Below, piece by piece: positions 19,591 to 28,245 of a stretch of DNA of 64,000 nucleotides (positions are counted from its first letter, which is position 1; every line of letters begins with the position of its first letter). Position numbers and translations under genes: made by a program. The notes under the pieces were generated by a model that saw only the letters and a list, made by a program, of their open reading frames with translations, was not told where the DNA came from and ran no database searches. This DNA is from Pseudomonadota bacterium (GTDB taxonomy: Bacteria; Pseudomonadota; Gammaproteobacteria; Steroidobacterales; Steroidobacteraceae). Where the stretch lies: positions 17,888 through 81,887 of the forward strand of contig JAJZDX010000021.1 of assembly GCA_021805865.1 (NCBI GenBank), given 5' to 3'.

Positions 19591-20406
19591 CTAGCCTTCT
19601 ATGGAGCGATAGCCGTGCGAGGGGACCGAAACGGTGGTACCGCAGTCCAGGTCGAATGCCGTCAGCGCCCCGCCCCACACACAGCCGGTGTCCAGCGCCA
19701 CCACGTCCCGGCGCACCAGCAGACCGAGCGCCGACCAATGGCCGCAGATCACGCGCGCGCCGCCGGTGAGGCGCTTGACATCGAACCAGGGGCGCCAGGG
19801 AGAGCTCTCCTCGGGTGGCTTGCCCTTGATCTCGAGGTTGATCCGGCCCTCACGGGTGCACACGCGCATGCGGGTGAGCACGTTGATCACGAAGCGCATG
19901 CGGTCCGTGCCCGCGAGGTCGGGACTCCAGTGATCCGGCTGGTCGCCGTACATATTGTCGAAGATCCTTTGCGGCTGTTGCGCCAGGGCGGATTGGACTT
20001 CGCCCGCCAGCGCCAGAGTCGCCTGCACCGTCCATTGCGGCACGACCCCCGCATGGACCATGAGATCACCGTCCTCGAAGTGAGCGAGCGGGCGGCTCGC
20101 GAGCCACTCGAGCAGCTTCTCCCGGTCGCTCGCCGAGAGGATCGCCTCCAGCGTGTCGGAAGGGCGCGCGCGGCGGCCCCCGATGGCGACGGCGAGCAGG
20201 TGCAGGTCGTGGTTGCCGAGCACCACGACGGCATTGTCGCCGAGAGATCGGACGAGCCTGAGCGCTTCGAGCGACTTCGGTCCCCGATTGACCAGATCGC
20301 CGACGAACCACAGCCGGTCCCGGTCGGCGGAGAATCCGATGCGATCGAGAAGGGCGCGAAGCTCATCGTAGCACCCCTGTACATCGCCGATGGCATGGCG
20401 GCTCAC
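19591..20406 (-). CDS. apaH: Symmetrical bis(5'-nucleosyl)-tetraphosphatase
   Basis: ApaH splits diadenosine tetraphosphate into two ADP and, in E. coli, also removes NpN caps from RNA. The 271-residue protein shows the metallophosphatase motifs in order: GDVQGC (8-13), GDLVNRGP (about 36-43) and GNHD (about 64-67), with a later His in MVHAGVVPQW. The ATG overlaps the apaG stop by four bases, so the pair is translationally coupled. The order rsmA-apaG-apaH follows the gammaproteobacterial pattern, apart from the stress gene inserted upstream. Confidence 0.96.
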   Translation of the reverse strand: MSRHAIGDVQGCYDELRALLDRIGFSADRDRLWFVGDLVNRGPKSLEALRLVRSLGDNAVVVLGNHDLHLLAVAIGGRRARPSDTLEAILSASDREKLLEWLASRPLAHFEDGDLMVHAGVVPQWTVQATLALAGEVQSALAQQPQRIFDNMYGDQPDHWSPDLAGTDRMRFVINVLTRMRVCTREGRINLEIKGKPPEESSPWRPWFDVKRLTGGARVICGHWSALGLLVRRDVVALDTGCVWGGALTAFDLDCGTTVSVPSHGYRSIEG

Positions 20407-20780
20407 TGCAAGATCCCGGGCATCGCCAGGCGGAACAGCGGGATCGGCGCATCGAACCGCCGCCCCTCGCCGTCGATCATCTGGTAGCTGCCCTGCATCG
20501 TGCCCACGGGGGTCTCGAGCACCGCGCCGCTCGAGTAGCGGAAGCCCTGGCCGGGCTCGAGGCGCGGTTGCTCGCCGACGACGCCTTCGCCGCGAACTTC
20601 CTTCACCCCGCCGTTGGCATCGGTGATCTTCCAGTATCGGCTCAGAAGTGTCGCCGGCGATCCGCCTTCGTTGCGGATCGTGATGGTGTAGGAGAAAACG
20701 TAGCGCAGGTCCCGCGGATCCGATTCTTCGCGCAGGTAGCTGGTTTCGACGTCGACGCGGATCTTGTGAGCGGCTTCCAT
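20403..20780 (-). CDS. apaG: ApaG family protein (Co2+/Mg2+ efflux-associated)
   Basis: ApaG is a small beta-sandwich (fibronectin-III-like) protein linked genetically to divalent cation tolerance; its biochemical role is unclear. The 125 residues cover the whole family, including YTITIRNEGGSPATLLSRYWKITDANG and the conserved PG motif in EPGQGFRYSSG, then the MQGSYQM strand. The stop overlaps apaH. TAAGAT lies seven bases before the ATG and could be a -10 box, although the gene may simply be read through from the stress-protein gene ten bases upstream. Confidence 0.93.
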   Translation of the reverse strand: MEAAHKIRVDVETSYLREESDPRDLRYVFSYTITIRNEGGSPATLLSRYWKITDANGGVKEVRGEGVVGEQPRLEPGQGFRYSSGAVLETPVGTMQGSYQMIDGEGRRFDAPIPLFRLAMPGILQ

Positions 20781-20787
20781 GCGCCCA

Positions 20788-20793
20788 ATCTTA
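20788..20793 (-). promoter_or_regulatory. Possible -10 box close to apaG start
   Basis: Reading leftward, TAAGAT ends seven bases before the apaG ATG and overlaps the stop of the preceding gene. It matches the -10 consensus at four of six bases. The same TAAGATTGG string precedes the membrane-protein gene at 54930, again with the ATG directly downstream. Weak evidence on its own. Confidence 0.25.
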
Positions 20794-21240
20794 ACCGGGT
20801 GGCCTGCTGACGCGCACGGCCAGCACGTCGCAGGGCGCGGCGTGCAGGACGGTGTCTTCGGTGAGATTCACCAATATGGACAGTCCATGGCGCTCACGGC
20901 TGCCGAGGACGATCAAGTCCGCCTGGCACTCCCGGGCGATGCGCACGATCTCGGCCTTGACGCTGCCGGTCTCGACCCGGCAGGGCGCCTCCGGCACGCC
21001 GAGCTCCAAGGCCAGCGCCGCGAGGCGCGAGCGGGCGCGATCGAGCCGCTCGTCCTCGATGCGGACCGAGGCCATCAGCGTCTCGGCCATGGGCTCGATC
21101 GGCAGGAACTCGAGCACGTGCAGCAGCTCGATCTTCGCGCCCAATTGCGCGGCCACGGCCACTGCGCGTCTGCCAATTTGCAGGCTGTCCTCGGTGAGGT
21201 CGAGCACCAGCAGGATGCGGCGATAGGCTTCGGCTGTCAT
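20791..21240 (-). CDS. Universal stress protein (UspA family)
   Basis: This 149-residue single-domain Usp protein has the expected alpha/beta fold: an N-terminal strand (YRRILLVLDLTEDS), alternating helices and strands, and a C-terminal nucleotide-loop region (LIVLGSRERHGLSILVNL ... LHAAPCDVLAVRV). The ATP-binding GxxGx(9)G(S/T) loop is not complete, so it may be of the non-ATP-binding UspA type. It sits between rsmA (92 bases upstream) and apaG (10 bases downstream). This is an insertion into the otherwise standard cluster. A role in stress survival is inferred from the family only. Confidence 0.88.
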   Translation of the reverse strand: MTAEAYRRILLVLDLTEDSLQIGRRAVAVAAQLGAKIELLHVLEFLPIEPMAETLMASVRIEDERLDRARSRLAALALELGVPEAPCRVETGSVKAEIVRIARECQADLIVLGSRERHGLSILVNLTEDTVLHAAPCDVLAVRVSRPPG

Positions 21241-21332
21241 ATTTGCGTCACGCCTTTGCCCCCGATCGGGCGACCGTCCGACTCAGGGGCGCTCCAAATC
21301 GACGGCGCCACCGGGGAAGACAGGCGCCTAGC

Positions 21333-22124
21333 CTAACTCAAGCTGGATCCGGAAGCAGCACCGGCTCGTTCCGCGATCGCGTTGAAGGCCTCAGGTGGCA
21401 GCGTCTCGGGACGCGCTGCGGGATCGACCCCGCAGCGCTCGATCTGATCGGCGGTGACGAGGCCCCTCAGCGCATTGCGCAGCGTCTTGCGGCGGTGGGC
21501 GAACGCGGCCGCCACCACGGCGGCAAAGGCGGGGCTCACAGGGAAGGACGGCCTGGGCCGCACGGTCAGCCGGGCGACCGCGGACCACACTCTGGGCGGC
21601 GGCTGGAAGGCGCCGGGCCCGACGTCGAACAGCCGCTCCACCCTCACCCAGGGGGCGAGCATGACGGTGAGCCGGCCATATGCGCCGTTGCCGGGGGCCG
21701 CCGCCATGCGCTCGATCACCTCCCGCTGCAGCATCACGTGCAGGTCCGAGATCGACTGCAGACTCTGCAGCAGGTGAAACAGCAGCGGTGTCGAGATGTT
21801 GTAGGGCAGATTGCCGAGCACGCGCAGCCGCCCCCGCTCGCGGGCGAGCGCCGTGAAGTCGAAACGCAGCGCGTCCGTCTCGTGAAGCGTGAAGCGCCGC
21901 TCCGCGGCGAACGCCTCGCGCAGCTGCGCCGCCAGGTCGCGGTCGATCTCGATCGCATCGAGGGAGCGGCAGGGGGATTGCAACAACGCTCGCGTGAGCG
22001 CGCCACGCCCCGGACCGATTTCCACCAGGCAGTCCCCGGGGCCAGGCGAGAGCGCTGCCACGATGCGCTCGATGACCCCCGGATCGTGCAGGAAATGCTG
22101 GCCGAATCGCTTGCGCGCGCGCAT
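21333..22124 (-). CDS. rsmA: 16S rRNA adenine dimethyltransferase RsmA (KsgA)
   Basis: RsmA dimethylates two adjacent adenines in the 3' hairpin of 16S rRNA during late assembly of the small subunit. The 263-residue protein begins with MRARKRFGQHFLHD, the canonical start, so I reject the longer open frame. The SAM site reads EIGPGRGALT, the acidic loop EIDRDL, and the catalytic motif NLPYNIS. The C-terminal small domain (FAHRRKTLRNAL) is present. The gene follows pdxA with an 80-base gap, the same order as in E. coli and Pseudomonas. Confidence 0.96.
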   Translation of the reverse strand: MRARKRFGQHFLHDPGVIERIVAALSPGPGDCLVEIGPGRGALTRALLQSPCRSLDAIEIDRDLAAQLREAFAAERRFTLHETDALRFDFTALARERGRLRVLGNLPYNISTPLLFHLLQSLQSISDLHVMLQREVIERMAAAPGNGAYGRLTVMLAPWVRVERLFDVGPGAFQPPPRVWSAVARLTVRPRPSFPVSPAFAAVVAAAFAHRRKTLRNALRGLVTADQIERCGVDPAARPETLPPEAFNAIAERAGAASGSSLS

Positions 22125-22204
22125 TCCGCCGCGCGGTCCCTGCTTCACCGGGTGCCCAGGGCGGACCTCCCTCTGTCCGCTCGCCGCTTTGCGACTCGAC
22201 CCGG

Positions 22205-23188
22205 TCAAGCGCTTGCGGCTTTGGGAAGAGCCAGCTTCACGGCCAGCTCGATGGCGGCGATGAGGCTGCCCGGATCGGCGCACCCGGTTCCAGCCAGATC
22301 GAGTGCGGTGCCGTGATCGACCGAAGTGCGCACGATCGGCAGGCCGAGCGTGACGTTCACCGCGGTGTCGAACCCCGCGTGCTTGATCACCGGCAGGCCC
22401 TGGTCGTGGTACATCGTCAGTATCGCGTCGTAACCGGAAAGAACGTGAGGCACGAACACGGTGTCGGCGGGAAGGGGGCCGTGCACGGCCAGGCCCTGCC
22501 GCCTCATGCGGTCGATGGCCGGGGTGATGACGCGGATTTCCTCATCGCCCAGGTGCCCTCCCTCGCCGGCGTGTGGGTTCAGGCCGCAGACGGCGATGCG
22601 CGGGCGCTCGATGCCCCACCGTGTCCTCAGGTCCCGATCGAGCACGGCCAGGGTGTTGCAGAGCGATGAGAGCGTGATGGCGGCGCTCACCTCGCGAAGC
22701 GGCAGGTGCGTGGTGGCGAGCGCCACTCGCAGCGAGCCCGTGGCGAGCATCATGACCGGCGAGCCGCCGGCGCGCTCGGCGAAGTATTCGGTATGGCCGG
22801 TAAAGGGCTGGCCGGCATCGTTGATGATGCCTTTGTGCACCGGAGCGGTCACGATCGCGGAAAACTCGCCGCCGAGGGCCCCATCGCATGCGCGCTCGAG
22901 CAGATCGATCACGTAGCGGGCGTTGCGCGTGTCGGGCCGGCCGGCGGCGGCGGGGGCGCGGAGCGGGTGATGCTCGACGATGAGAGTGCCGGGCTCACGA
23001 GCCTGTGCCGGGCCCCCGTACGGGCGAAAGTTCACCTGAAGGCCGAGCTGCCGGGCGCGCTCGCCAAGCAGCTCCCGGTCGCCGAGGCAGACCAGCTCGC
23101 AGTCAAAGCGCCGCGAAGCCATGCGCAGGCACAGCTCCGGGCCCACCCCCGCGGGCTCGCCCGAAGTCAGCGCGATGCGCGGGAGCAT
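22205..23188 (-). CDS. pdxA: 4-hydroxythreonine-4-phosphate dehydrogenase
   Basis: PdxA oxidises 4-phosphohydroxy-threonine in the DXP-dependent route to pyridoxal phosphate. The 327-residue protein starts LPRIALTSGEPAGVGPEL, with the characteristic GEPAGVGPE. Metal ligands are seen as His in GHTEYFAERAG, in NPHAGEGGHLGDEE and in MYHDQGLPVIKHAGFD. It lies 15 bases after surA on the same strand. Together with surA and rsmA this is the classic surA-pdxA-rsmA block. Confidence 0.96.
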   Translation of the reverse strand: MLPRIALTSGEPAGVGPELCLRMASRRFDCELVCLGDRELLGERARQLGLQVNFRPYGGPAQAREPGTLIVEHHPLRAPAAAGRPDTRNARYVIDLLERACDGALGGEFSAIVTAPVHKGIINDAGQPFTGHTEYFAERAGGSPVMMLATGSLRVALATTHLPLREVSAAITLSSLCNTLAVLDRDLRTRWGIERPRIAVCGLNPHAGEGGHLGDEEIRVITPAIDRMRRQGLAVHGPLPADTVFVPHVLSGYDAILTMYHDQGLPVIKHAGFDTAVNVTLGLPIVRTSVDHGTALDLAGTGCADPGSLIAAIELAVKLALPKAASA

Positions 23189-23203
23189 CAGAGCCGGCTC
23201 GGC

Positions 23204-24580
23204 TCAGCCGTTCAGGACCTTGATGTACGCCTCATCGCGCAGCCGCTGCAGCCACAGCTCGGTGTCCTCTTCGGCTTTGCTCGCGCGGATCGCCTCCATG
23301 GCCTGCAGGCGCTTCATCTCCTTGGTTTCGTCGTACTTGCGGCGCCCGAGCAGCTGCACAATGTGCCATCCGTAGCGCGTCTGGAACGGCTGGCTGATCT
23401 GGCCGACCTTGAGTTTGGCGATCGCGGCGGCGAACCGCTTCGTGTAGACACTGGGACTCTGCCAGCCGAGGTTACCGCCGTCGGAGGCCGAGCCCGGGTC
23501 CTGGGAGACCGACGCCGCCTCCACCGAGAACTTGACCTTGCCGGCAAGGATGTTTCGGCGGATCTTCTCCAGCCGCTCCCGCACCGTCGCGTTGTCCTGC
23601 AGCGCGTTGGGAATGAGGAGAATGTGGCGCACGTGGACCTGCTCGACGATGTCCCTCTTCTCATTGCGCCGGACATTGTCCAGCTTGAAGATGTGAAAGC
23701 CCGAGGGCGTGCGTACCACGCCGCTCACTTGCCCCCGCTTGAGGCGGGGGATGATGTTGGTCATGAACGTCGGCAGCTCGGCTCCCTTGCGCCAGCCGAG
23801 ATTGCCGCCCTTCAAGGCGTCGGAGGCGTTTGAATAAGCGACCGCCAGGCTGGCGAAGTTCTTGCCTGCCTGGGCGAGCCGGTCGACCTTGCTCGCGAGG
23901 TGCCGTGCGGCGGTGATCTGGGTCGGTGTCGCGTCGGAAGACAGTGCAATGAGGATTTGCGATACGTCGTATTCTTCGCCGGCCGAAGGCTGCTTGGCCT
24001 CCCTGGCGAGGAACTGGTCGATTTCGCGCGGGGTGACCACTATGCGCTGCAGCACGTCCCGCTGCCTCAGCAGGCCGATCATGAGCTGATCGCGCATCTG
24101 GTCGCGGTAGGAGGCGTAGTTGATGCCCTCCTGCGCCAGCGCTGTCGGCAGGTTGGCGAAGGCGATCTGATTGCGCTTCGCCACGTCTTGCAAAGCCGAA
24201 TTCAGCTCATCGTCCGATATCGTGATGCCTTCCTGCTCGGCCTGCTGCAGCTGCACCTGCTCCAGGATCAGGCTGTTGAGCACCTGTTTGCGCAGCACGC
24301 TCTCGGGCGGCGGGGTCAGTCCCTCGGCCTGCAGCTGGGCCTTGACTTCCTTCACCCGGTTGTCGAGCTGGCTCTCAAGCACCACGCCGCTGTTGACGAC
24401 GGCAGCGATCCGGTCGAGCAGCTCGCCCTGAGTGGAGATCTGGCGGGTCTGTGCCCGCGCCTGGCCTGGGATGAGCAGCACGGCGAGCAGGGCCAGCGCC
24501 CCGAGGGCGCACATCGTCCCGAGCGAGCGGGCGCCGGGCCCCGGTCGGAGGGGGAAGGGAAAAAGCCGCCGCATGCGCAT
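23204..24580 (-). CDS. surA: Periplasmic chaperone/peptidyl-prolyl isomerase SurA
   Basis: SurA escorts unfolded outer-membrane proteins, including LptD and porins, across the periplasm to the BAM complex. The 458-residue protein has a basic N-terminus and a long hydrophobic signal (GTMCALGALALLAVLLIPGQ, cleaved near ARA), an N-terminal chaperone module (about 48-190), and two parvulin domains, the first beginning near YDVSQILIAL and the second near VHVRHILLIP with QTRYGWHIVQLLGRR at its end. The ATG at 24580 has GAGGA just upstream; a second ATG is at 24574. The upstream 100-codon open frame is rejected. Sixteen bases separate it from lptD. Confidence 0.95.
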   Translation of the reverse strand: MRMRRLFPFPLRPGPGARSLGTMCALGALALLAVLLIPGQARAQTRQISTQGELLDRIAAVVNSGVVLESQLDNRVKEVKAQLQAEGLTPPPESVLRKQVLNSLILEQVQLQQAEQEGITISDDELNSALQDVAKRNQIAFANLPTALAQEGINYASYRDQMRDQLMIGLLRQRDVLQRIVVTPREIDQFLAREAKQPSAGEEYDVSQILIALSSDATPTQITAARHLASKVDRLAQAGKNFASLAVAYSNASDALKGGNLGWRKGAELPTFMTNIIPRLKRGQVSGVVRTPSGFHIFKLDNVRRNEKRDIVEQVHVRHILLIPNALQDNATVRERLEKIRRNILAGKVKFSVEAASVSQDPGSASDGGNLGWQSPSVYTKRFAAAIAKLKVGQISQPFQTRYGWHIVQLLGRRKYDETKEMKRLQAMEAIRASKAEEDTELWLQRLRDEAYIKVLNG

Positions 24581-24596
24581 GAATCCTCGATCGTAT

Positions 24597-27146
24597 TTAG
24601 GGAGTCGTTGCCGGGAAGCTCGGGTTCTCCCGAGTGTAGCCGCCCGCCGCGGATCCGGCTGGTGTAAATCCTGGAATCGTCTCGGACAGGAACTTATCCG
24701 GCGCTGATCCGACACTGGCGAGGCCTGTGAGTTCCACCTGCAGGTAGACGCCGGTGTCCTGGGCGCCGGTGGTCTGTCCGGCCTGGGTCGGCCGGAATGC
24801 CACGTACCGGCGCGCGCCGAGACGCACGCTCCAGCAGCAGGAACGGTACTCGAAGCCGACGAATCTCTCCAGTGCCTCATGGTCTTGCAGAGAGTAGACC
24901 CCGCGGGCGAAGACGAGCCAGGAGCGCCCGATGGGCCAGGCCGCTGAGATGGCCGCCTGCCGGATCCCGCAATTGCTGGCGAGGGGGCTGATCGTCGAGG
25001 CGCAGCAGCCGCTTGCGAAACTCGACACGGTGGCGCAGGAGAAGGTTCCCGGGGCGGCCTGCTCGATGCCTGCGCGCTCGTAGCGATAGCTCAGATCGAT
25101 CACGCGCTCGCCAGAGGGCCGGTACTGGATGCCGATGTCGGCGCGCTGGGTCAGGGAGTTCTGCGGATCCCACTGCAGGTCGGCATGAGCGCTGAAGTGA
25201 TGCAAGCCGGTGAGTGCGAGCTGGGCCACGATGTCCGAGCGGCGGTCCGTGGGCATGATCTCCCCGGGCAGCGTCACGCGCGGGGTGGTGAAATAGAACT
25301 CCTCGCCGATGGTCGCCGCCAGATATTGACGGCCGTCGCGGGCGTTGAGCAGGCGGGTCGTGAGCGCGGCGCTCACCTGGTTGGCGTCCCCCACGCGGTC
25401 GGCGCCCACGTAGCGGTTGGTGCGAAAGAGTTCGACGGGCTCGAGGTCCGGCAGGCCGGTATCGAAGATCGGCAGCTGGCTTTGGTTGCGGTACGGCACG
25501 TAAAGGTACATCAGGCGAGGCTCGAGCAGGATCAGGCGCCGCCCGTGCGCCCCGGCCGTGCGCTCCAGCTTCAGTCCGGTATCCACGCTGGCGATGGGCA
25601 GCGTGCGCGACGGGGCGCTCGGCTCGCCCGGGGTGGTGTGCGAGAGCTCGTACTGGGTGGCGCGCCACGCGATGGACGGGCGGATGTAGTAGCCAGGCCC
25701 GCCGAGATTGAGCGAGACGACGGGCTTGAAGTCAAGCCGCCACCCCTCGGCACCGGTCGCGTGATTGGAGCGGCGGAAATCGACCACTTCGGACTGGAAC
25801 CCGTAACGCACCAGGTCCCCGGGGCCCCAGCCGTAATCGGCATCGACGTTCAGGTCCGGGGCGCGAGAGTATGGCCGATCGTTGAACGGCAGGGTGTTGT
25901 CGATCGTCTGGAACTGTTGGGCCATTCCCCGGATATTCCAGTGCACGCTGCGATAAGAGAGGATGGCCCGCCGGTCGAGGAAGGCGGTGCTGGCCCCTTG
26001 CGGTCCGCTGCTGAAATCCTCGAAATACCGGCTGTCGCTGACATTTTCCCCGTCGAGCGTCAGGCGCAGCCCCGCCGGCAGCCTGGTGACGCTGCGCAGC
26101 CTCACGCGGCTGCGGCTGCCGTGGTAGGCCGTATCGTTCGGCAGATAGTCCCAATCGAGCTCGCTGTACCCGCGCCGGCTGAGGAACCGGAACTCCCCGC
26201 CTGCGTCGATGCCGCGCTTCTGGTACTCGGTGGGCTCGAGGGTGAAGTCGGCATTTGGCGCGATGTTCCAGTAGTACGGAGTGGAGATCTGGAAGCCGCC
26301 GCGCGAAGTGTTGCCGAAGGTCGGGAAAAGGAAGCCGCTCTTGCGCACGTTGCCCAGGGGGAAGGATACCCAGGGCAGGTAGAGAATCGGGACACCATGC
26401 AGATCGATGCGGGCATTCTCGCCGGTTCCGACCCGGCTGCGCGTGTCGAGGGTGATCTTGCCGGCGCGCAGCACCCACGCGGGCGGGCTCTGCCGGCAGG
26501 TGGTGAAGGCCACCCCCTGGAGGCGAAGCAGGCCCTGGGGCGTCAGCCGCATCAGCCGCGCGGTACCACGGGCCGAGGGTCGCAGCAGCGAGAAGTGCGC
26601 GTTTTCGAACCGCGCGCCCTCGAGCGGCGAGTAGCTGCCGCCTTTGCCGGTGACGTGCACCATCGGATCGGTGTACTCGATGCCGCCGCGGGTCTGGATG
26701 GAGCCGTTGCGGCTGTTGTACAAGACCTTTTTCGCCTGGATCTTGCGTTGACCCTGGCGCAGCACGACATGGCCTTCGAGCACCGCCTGTCCGTTGCGCG
26801 TGAGGGTGGCCCGGTCGCTGGTGATATGGACCACCCCACCGGCGGCGAGCTTGCCGGCCGCCCGCGGCGCCCGTGCCGCCGCGGGCGGCGGGATGGCCGG
26901 GCCCGGGCTCGGACAGGCGCACGCCCCGGATGCCAGCGCCCAATGCGGAACGATGCCGCCGAACGACAGCAGGGTGAGCTGCGATAGCAGCGAACGACCG
27001 AGCCGCAGGCGAGGGCTGGGGGCCCTGCCTCCAGGGACGGTCAGTGCGACGCGCCCGGGCAAGTCCGCGCCGGGCTTGCGCGAAGCGTGGGCAACGCAGC
27101 GCAATTCCCGGATCCGGCGCTTTATACGAAGGCTCCAACTCAGCAT
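24597..27146 (-). CDS. lptD: LPS-assembly outer-membrane protein LptD
   Basis: LptD forms, with LptE, the outer-membrane translocon that inserts lipopolysaccharide into the outer leaflet. The roughly 849-residue protein has an OstA/LptA-like periplasmic domain (about 100-230, VVHITSDRATLTRNGQAVLEG) and a large barrel (LYLPWVSFPLG, PYYWNIAPNADFTLEP, GGEFRFLSRRGYSELDWDYLP). The adjacent Cys pair in EYRSCCWSVRL near the C-terminus matches the one used for the essential disulfides in E. coli, with partners in ACAC near residue 75 and TTCRQ. A further loop holds four extra Cys. Start choice is uncertain: ATG 27146, ATG 27158 or a later TTG. It heads the leftward cluster. Confidence 0.93.
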   Translation of the reverse strand: MLSWSLRIKRRIRELRCVAHASRKPGADLPGRVALTVPGGRAPSPRLRLGRSLLSQLTLLSFGGIVPHWALASGACACPSPGPAIPPPAAARAPRAAGKLAAGGVVHITSDRATLTRNGQAVLEGHVVLRQGQRKIQAKKVLYNSRNGSIQTRGGIEYTDPMVHVTGKGGSYSPLEGARFENAHFSLLRPSARGTARLMRLTPQGLLRLQGVAFTTCRQSPPAWVLRAGKITLDTRSRVGTGENARIDLHGVPILYLPWVSFPLGNVRKSGFLFPTFGNTSRGGFQISTPYYWNIAPNADFTLEPTEYQKRGIDAGGEFRFLSRRGYSELDWDYLPNDTAYHGSRSRVRLRSVTRLPAGLRLTLDGENVSDSRYFEDFSSGPQGASTAFLDRRAILSYRSVHWNIRGMAQQFQTIDNTLPFNDRPYSRAPDLNVDADYGWGPGDLVRYGFQSEVVDFRRSNHATGAEGWRLDFKPVVSLNLGGPGYYIRPSIAWRATQYELSHTTPGEPSAPSRTLPIASVDTGLKLERTAGAHGRRLILLEPRLMYLYVPYRNQSQLPIFDTGLPDLEPVELFRTNRYVGADRVGDANQVSAALTTRLLNARDGRQYLAATIGEEFYFTTPRVTLPGEIMPTDRRSDIVAQLALTGLHHFSAHADLQWDPQNSLTQRADIGIQYRPSGERVIDLSYRYERAGIEQAAPGTFSCATVSSFASGCCASTISPLASNCGIRQAAISAAWPIGRSWLVFARGVYSLQDHEALERFVGFEYRSCCWSVRLGARRYVAFRPTQAGQTTGAQDTGVYLQVELTGLASVGSAPDKFLSETIPGFTPAGSAAGGYTRENPSFPATTP

Positions 27147-27156
27147 GAGGGACGGC

Positions 27157-27164
27157 ATTATAAT
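27157..27164. promoter_or_regulatory. Shared -10 box between lptD and amgK
   Basis: ATTATAAT reads as TATAAT on both strands: 27159-27164 rightward and 27162-27157 leftward. It lies exactly between lptD and amgK. Rightward transcription would begin near 27171 and leave ATG 27202 as the amgK start; leftward transcription would begin near 27150, just before lptD ATG 27146. No convincing -35 element is seen on either side. Confidence 0.5.
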
Positions 27165-27201
27165 GGCCGGATTGGAATCCCGTAGGCCGAAAACACCGCA
27201 A

Positions 27202-28245
27202 ATGATCGACTCGGATGCGCGGCTCGCGCTGCTTGAAGGTTGGCTGTCGCGCGAGCTCGGCCTGAAAGTCCGGGGGATCGAGCCGGCCTCGAGTGATGCG
27301 AGCTTCCGGCGTTACTTCAGGGTGATGTGCGACGAGCGCACCTACATCGTCATGGATGCGCCGCCTGGGAAGGAGGACGTACGGCCCTACCTGCACGTGA
27401 CCGGGTTGCTCGAGCCACTGGGAATCCATGTGCCGCACGTGCACGAGGCGGACGTCGATCGCGGACTGCTGTTGCTCGAGGATCTGGGCGGCACACACTA
27501 CCTGGCGCGGCTCGCCGGCGGAGGCGACGCGCAGCGTCTGTATGAAGACGCACTGGAGGCGCTCGCGCGGATCCAGCTGCGGGGGACGGAGGCGGCGAAG
27601 GAGCTGACTGCCTACGACCGCGGACCGCTGCTGCGCGAGATGGCTCTGATGCCGGAGTGGTTCCTCGCCCGCCACCTGGCGATCGAGCTGCCCGCGCATG
27701 AGCGGCGGATGCTGGAGGCGGCGTTCGAGTTCCTGATCGCCGAGGCGCTCTCGCAGCCGCAGGTGCTCGTGCACCGCGATTACCACTCGCGCAACCTCAT
27801 GGTGGTCGCCGAGCGCAACCCCGGCGTGCTCGATTTCCAGGACGCCGTGCGCGGTCCCGTCGGCTACGACCTCGCCTCGCTGCTGAAGGACTGTTATATC
27901 TCATGGCCGCGCGAGCGGGTGACCGGCTGGGTGAGCCGCTACCGCGACCGGCTCAGGTCCGAGGCAGGACCCGCCGGCGCCGATGCGGCGCAGTTCCTGC
28001 GTTGGTTCGACCTGATCGGGGTGCAGCGCCACCTGAAGGTGCTCGGCATATTCGCGCGCCTGTGGTACCGGGACGGCAAGAGCGGGTATCTGCGCGACCT
28101 GCCGCTGACCCTGCAGTATGTGCGCGATACCTGCCGGCGCTACGCGGAGCTCGAGGAGCTGTCGGAGCTGCTCGAGCGGCGCGTGGTCGCCGAGCTGCCG
28201 CGCGCCAATGAGCGCGCCGCCGCGCAGGCGATGCAGCGGTCGTGA
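27202..28245 (+). CDS. amgK: N-acetylmuramate/N-acetylglucosamine kinase AmgK
   Basis: AmgK phosphorylates the anomeric carbon of MurNAc or GlcNAc released by wall turnover. With MurU it regenerates UDP-MurNAc and bypasses MurA, which gives Pseudomonas intrinsic fosfomycin tolerance. The 347-residue protein has an aminoglycoside-phosphotransferase fold: a nucleotide lobe (SSDASFRRYFR, 30-40; YIVMDAPPGKED), the catalytic loop HRDYHSRN at 191-198, and the metal-binding DFQD at 211-214. I use ATG 27202 because the -10 box overlaps the upstream ATG 27163. It is followed by murU with a four-base overlap and is divergent from lptD, as in Pseudomonas. Confidence 0.9.
   Translation: MIDSDARLALLEGWLSRELGLKVRGIEPASSDASFRRYFRVMCDERTYIVMDAPPGKEDVRPYLHVTGLLEPLGIHVPHVHEADVDRGLLLLEDLGGTHYLARLAGGGDAQRLYEDALEALARIQLRGTEAAKELTAYDRGPLLREMALMPEWFLARHLAIELPAHERRMLEAAFEFLIAEALSQPQVLVHRDYHSRNLMVVAERNPGVLDFQDAVRGPVGYDLASLLKDCYISWPRERVTGWVSRYRDRLRSEAGPAGADAAQFLRWFDLIGVQRHLKVLGIFARLWYRDGKSGYLRDLPLTLQYVRDTCRRYAELEELSELLERRVVAELPRANERAAAQAMQRS

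Noticed and set aside
25185..26987. A 600-codon rightward open frame opposite lptD
   Set aside because: Antisense to lptD; its composition mirrors the lptD codons and no motif is visible.
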